The notes under the pieces: generated by a model | Databases searched by the model: none | The model's input: only the letters and a program-made list of their open reading frames with translations | What the model was told of the DNA's origin: nothing | Made by a program: the position numbers and the translations under genes | Source: Deltaproteobacteria bacterium | Lineage (GTDB): Bacteria; Desulfobacterota; DSM-4660; Desulfatiglandales; HGW-15 | DNA: 8,065 nucleotides | NCBI GenBank assembly: GCA_024641835.1 | Contig: JAHECH010000161.1 | Span: forward strand, 1-8,065 | Direction of reading: 5' to 3' | Shown: in pieces, positions 8,040-8,065 of the stretch | How the letters are laid out: every line of letters starts with the position of its first letter | Position numbering within the stretch: position 1 is the first letter of the stretch

Positions 8040-8044
8040 GGAGG
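8040..8044 (+). promoter_or_regulatory. Candidate Shine-Dalgarno for a rightward gene
   Basis: GGAGG on the plus strand ends nine bases before the ATG at 8054, a usable spacing. It matters because it is the main support, with the promoter at 7934-7962, for a divergent gene running off the right edge. Confidence 0.35.
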
Positions 8045-8053
8045 CACCACAGC

Positions 8054-8065
8054 ATGAAAGTCAGG
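8054..8065 (+). CDS. Possible start of a divergent gene (only four codons visible)
   Basis: An ATG followed by codons for Lys-Val-Arg runs off the right edge. It is preceded at a good distance by GGAGG and farther upstream by a TTGACA/TACATT promoter pair. Four codons cannot identify a product, and the same DNA could instead be the 3' end of a leftward gene, since two minus-strand frames are open from the edge to 7982 and 8002. Reported only as a candidate gene start. Confidence 0.25.

Noticed and set aside
7982..8065. End of a leftward gene entering from the right edge
   Set aside because: Two minus-strand frames are open from the edge (stops at 7982-7984 and 8002-8004), but 20-27 codons show no recognisable motif, and the plus-strand promoter and Shine-Dalgarno fit a divergent gene at least as well.

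Overview
The window looks like a chromosomal segment of a Gram-negative, probably deltaproteobacterial (Desulfobacterota-type) organism. The clues are moderate GC content, a lipoprotein with a clear lipobox, an AsmA-like envelope protein, and a small zinc-binding/winged-helix protein of a style I associate with that group. The taxon is an inference from gene style; no rRNA or other marker gene is present. All five well-supported genes lie on the minus strand, so transcription runs from the right end of the window to the left.

Layout in order of transcription. (1) 7957-6434 encodes an exported or membrane-anchored protein built on a degenerate PHP (polymerase/histidinol-phosphatase) metal-hydrolase scaffold, split by a two-helix transmembrane hairpin. 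(2) 6352-4436 encodes a full-length glutamine-dependent asparagine synthetase (AsnB family) with all catalytic motifs intact. (3) 4337-3978 encodes a 119-residue protein with a four-cysteine N-terminus and a winged-helix C-terminus. (4) 3947-2883 encodes a lipoprotein of the predicted aminopeptidase family (Pfam Aminopep / COG4324) with an intact HEMTH zinc motif; it uses a TTG start. (5) 2861 to beyond the left edge encodes a very long AsmA/YdbH-like inner-membrane-anchored protein. It is open for 953 codons and its stop lies outside the window.

Genes 3-5 are tightly packed (gaps of 30 and 21 bases) and share one reading frame, broken only by two TGA codons. They are probably one transcriptional unit. 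A 97-base gap and an 81-base gap separate gene 3 from gene 2 and gene 2 from gene 1, so one operon of five genes is possible but not shown. The right-hand 108 bases hold a good sigma-70-like promoter pointing rightwards, followed by a Shine-Dalgarno and ATG at 8054. This suggests a divergent gene of which only four codons are visible.

Functionally, four of the five products have features placing them in or near the envelope, or are commonly found there: an exported PHP-like protein, a surface-type amidotransferase/asparagine synthetase (often in polysaccharide loci), a zinc-protease lipoprotein and an AsmA-like lipid-transport or envelope-biogenesis protein. No complete known pathway can be assembled from them. 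I see no rRNA, tRNA, CRISPR array, insertion sequence or phage gene. The most unusual item is the degenerate, membrane-split PHP protein.
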